Part shown: piece after piece, positions 5,930-6,849 of the stretch
Layout: each line of letters starts with the position of its first letter
How positions within the stretch are numbered: the first letter of the stretch is position 1
Made by a program: the position numbers and the translations under genes
Source: an uncultured Burkholderiales bacterium
GTDB taxonomy: Bacteria > Pseudomonadota > Gammaproteobacteria > Burkholderiales > Burkholderiaceae_D
Assembly (NCBI GenBank): GCA_937872165.1
Contig: CALMOR010000119.1
Coordinates: forward strand, 4,913-11,761
DNA length: 6,849 bases
Direction: 5' to 3'
Notes under the pieces: model-generated
The model's database searches: none
The model's input: the letters and a program-made list of their open reading frames with translations, nothing else
Told to the model about the DNA's origin: nothing

Positions 5930-6849
5930 CGGGCGCCCTGCTGCTCGACGATGTCGCGCAACGCACCCTGCACCAGCTCCTCGAAGGTCGGGTGATAGAA
6001 CGGCATCGCCAGCATTCCGGACGCGCTCAGGCCGTGCGAGATCGCGAGGGCCAGCGGATGCCCGAGGTGTTCGCCGGCGGCGCTGATCGCGGCGGCGCCG
6101 AGCAGGGTGCCGTCCTTCCGGTCCGCGTAGACGCGCACGAGGTTGGCCTGCGTGTCGGTGATCGCCGAGCGGCCGTTGCCGGTCCCGTCCGCGGTGCCGA
6201 TCGTCACGGCGTCGGGCGACAACGCGTCGAAGTGCATGCCGATCTTCACCACGTCCGGATCGGTGAAGACGATGTCGAGCGGCGTGCGGCGCGGCGGCAG
6301 GTCGGCCTGCATGCCGGACAGTCGCGCCAGCGCGCCGCGCGCCGCGATCACGCCTTCGTCGACGGCCTCGTGCAGCAACGGCCGGTTGGCCGAGGCGTCG
6401 CCCGCGACGAAGATGGTCGTGTCGGCGAGGCGGAGCGTGACCGCGTCGATCGGAGCGTCGCCGTCTTCGTTCCACGAGACGCCGGCCGCATCGAGGGCGA
6501 GCGCGGCGAGCTCGGGCTTGCGTCCGAGGGCCGCGAGCACGCGTTCGACCGTCGGGCTCTCGTCGGCCATGCGCAGCCGGAAGAGCTCGCCGTCGCGGTC
6601 GATGCGGACGCTCGTGTCGAGCCGCAACGCGATCTCCTTCGAGAAGGTTCCGATCGCGCACTCGGCGATGCGCGGATCGGAGATGCCCGCCAGTCCCGGC
6701 TTCTCGTCGATGCCGATCACGCGGACACCGAGGCGGCCCATCGCGAGACCGAGCTCGACACCGACGTTGCCGAGGCCGACCACGCCGAGCGAGGCCGGCA
6801 GGGTCTCGAGCTCGAACAGCGTGTCGGTCGTCAGGATGCCGTCCCCCAG
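5926..6849 (-). CDS. Dihydrolipoamide dehydrogenase-like flavoprotein, N-terminus outside window
   Basis: This is a class I pyridine nucleotide-disulfide oxidoreductase; the frame is open to the window edge, and the visible part is the last 307 residues of a protein usually about 460-475 long. It opens with ILTTDTLFELETLPASLG and then the NAD-binding fold G-x-G-x-x-G-x-E (in-window residues 25-32, GLGNVGVE). The second FAD motif is TIFVAGDA (145-152), followed by LLHEAVDEG (158-166). The dimerisation domain has VFTDPDVVKIGM (194-205) and ends with the catalytic pair HPTFEE (H286, E291), spaced as in E. coli Lpd. Lpd-type enzymes reoxidise dihydrolipoyl groups with FAD and NAD+. The redox cysteines lie outside the window, so soluble transhydrogenase-like or mercuric-reductase-like relatives are not strictly excluded. 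The GTG at 6781-6783 is an internal Val of the NAD-binding motif, not the start. No 2-oxoacid dehydrogenase genes are visible beside it. Confidence 0.88.
   Translation of the reverse strand: MGDGILTTDTLFELETLPASLGVVGLGNVGVELGLAMGRLGVRVIGIDEKPGLAGISDPRIAECAIGTFSKEIALRLDTSVRIDRDGELFRLRMADESPTVERVLAALGRKPELAALALDAAGVSWNEDGDAPIDAVTLRLADTTIFVAGDASANRPLLHEAVDEGVIAARGALARLSGMQADLPPRRTPLDIVFTDPDVVKIGMHFDALSPDAVTIGTADGTGNGRSAITDTQANLVRVYADRKDGTLLGAAAISAAGEHLGHPLALAISHGLSASGMLAMPFYHPTFEELVQGALRDIVEQQGAR

Noticed and set aside
5828..6661. Alternative - strand frame overlapping the flavoprotein
   Set aside because: It is an out-of-frame Arg-rich shadow; the frame at 5926-6849 carries the NAD, FAD and catalytic His-Glu motifs.

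Overview
The window is very GC-rich, with strong G/C preference at third codon positions. It looks like a stretch of a betaproteobacterial (Burkholderiales/Rhodocyclales-like) chromosome. That placement is inferred from the RF2 N-terminus, the RecJ motif I form DYDCDG and the presence of recJ and prfB in the same neighbourhood; no marker gene fixes the species.

Layout, left to right on the + strand: the last 17 codons of an unidentified gene (1-54), overlapping by ATGA the start of recJ (51-1762, single-strand 5'-3' DNA exonuclease). recJ has an apparent frameshift near 1482-1522 that separates the DHH/DHHA1 catalytic part from the C-terminal OB-like part. Next comes a small secreted Ser/Thr/Pro/Lys-rich protein of unknown role (1908-2225), with a hairpin just after it. 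About 620 bp follow without a convincing gene (2226-2849); this stretch holds a 9-bp tandem repeat and ends in a 12-bp perfect palindrome. Then a membrane-anchored TAXI-type TRAP solute-receptor protein with a cytoplasmic tail (2850-4328) and no TRAP permease in view. prfB (release factor 2, 4381-5485) follows, with the classical autoregulatory +1 frameshift site at 4451-4465 and a likely promoter at 4347-4352. A small GNAT acetyltransferase (5490-5900) starts 4 bp after prfB. On the - strand a dihydrolipoamide-dehydrogenase-like flavoprotein (5926-6849), cut at its N-terminus by the window edge, converges on the acetyltransferase. An imperfect hairpin contains both stop codons.

Functionally this is mostly housekeeping: DNA repair (recJ), translation termination (prfB) and redox metabolism (lpd-like), with accessory genes placed between recJ and prfB, which are often closer neighbours in other proteobacteria. 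prfB and the acetyltransferase look like a two-gene unit. The other genes show no clear shared pathway.

I found no evidence for a wholly new system. The observations most worth checking are the recJ frameshift, the orphan two-membrane-segment TAXI protein with an operator-like palindrome before its start, and the unexplained gap upstream of it.
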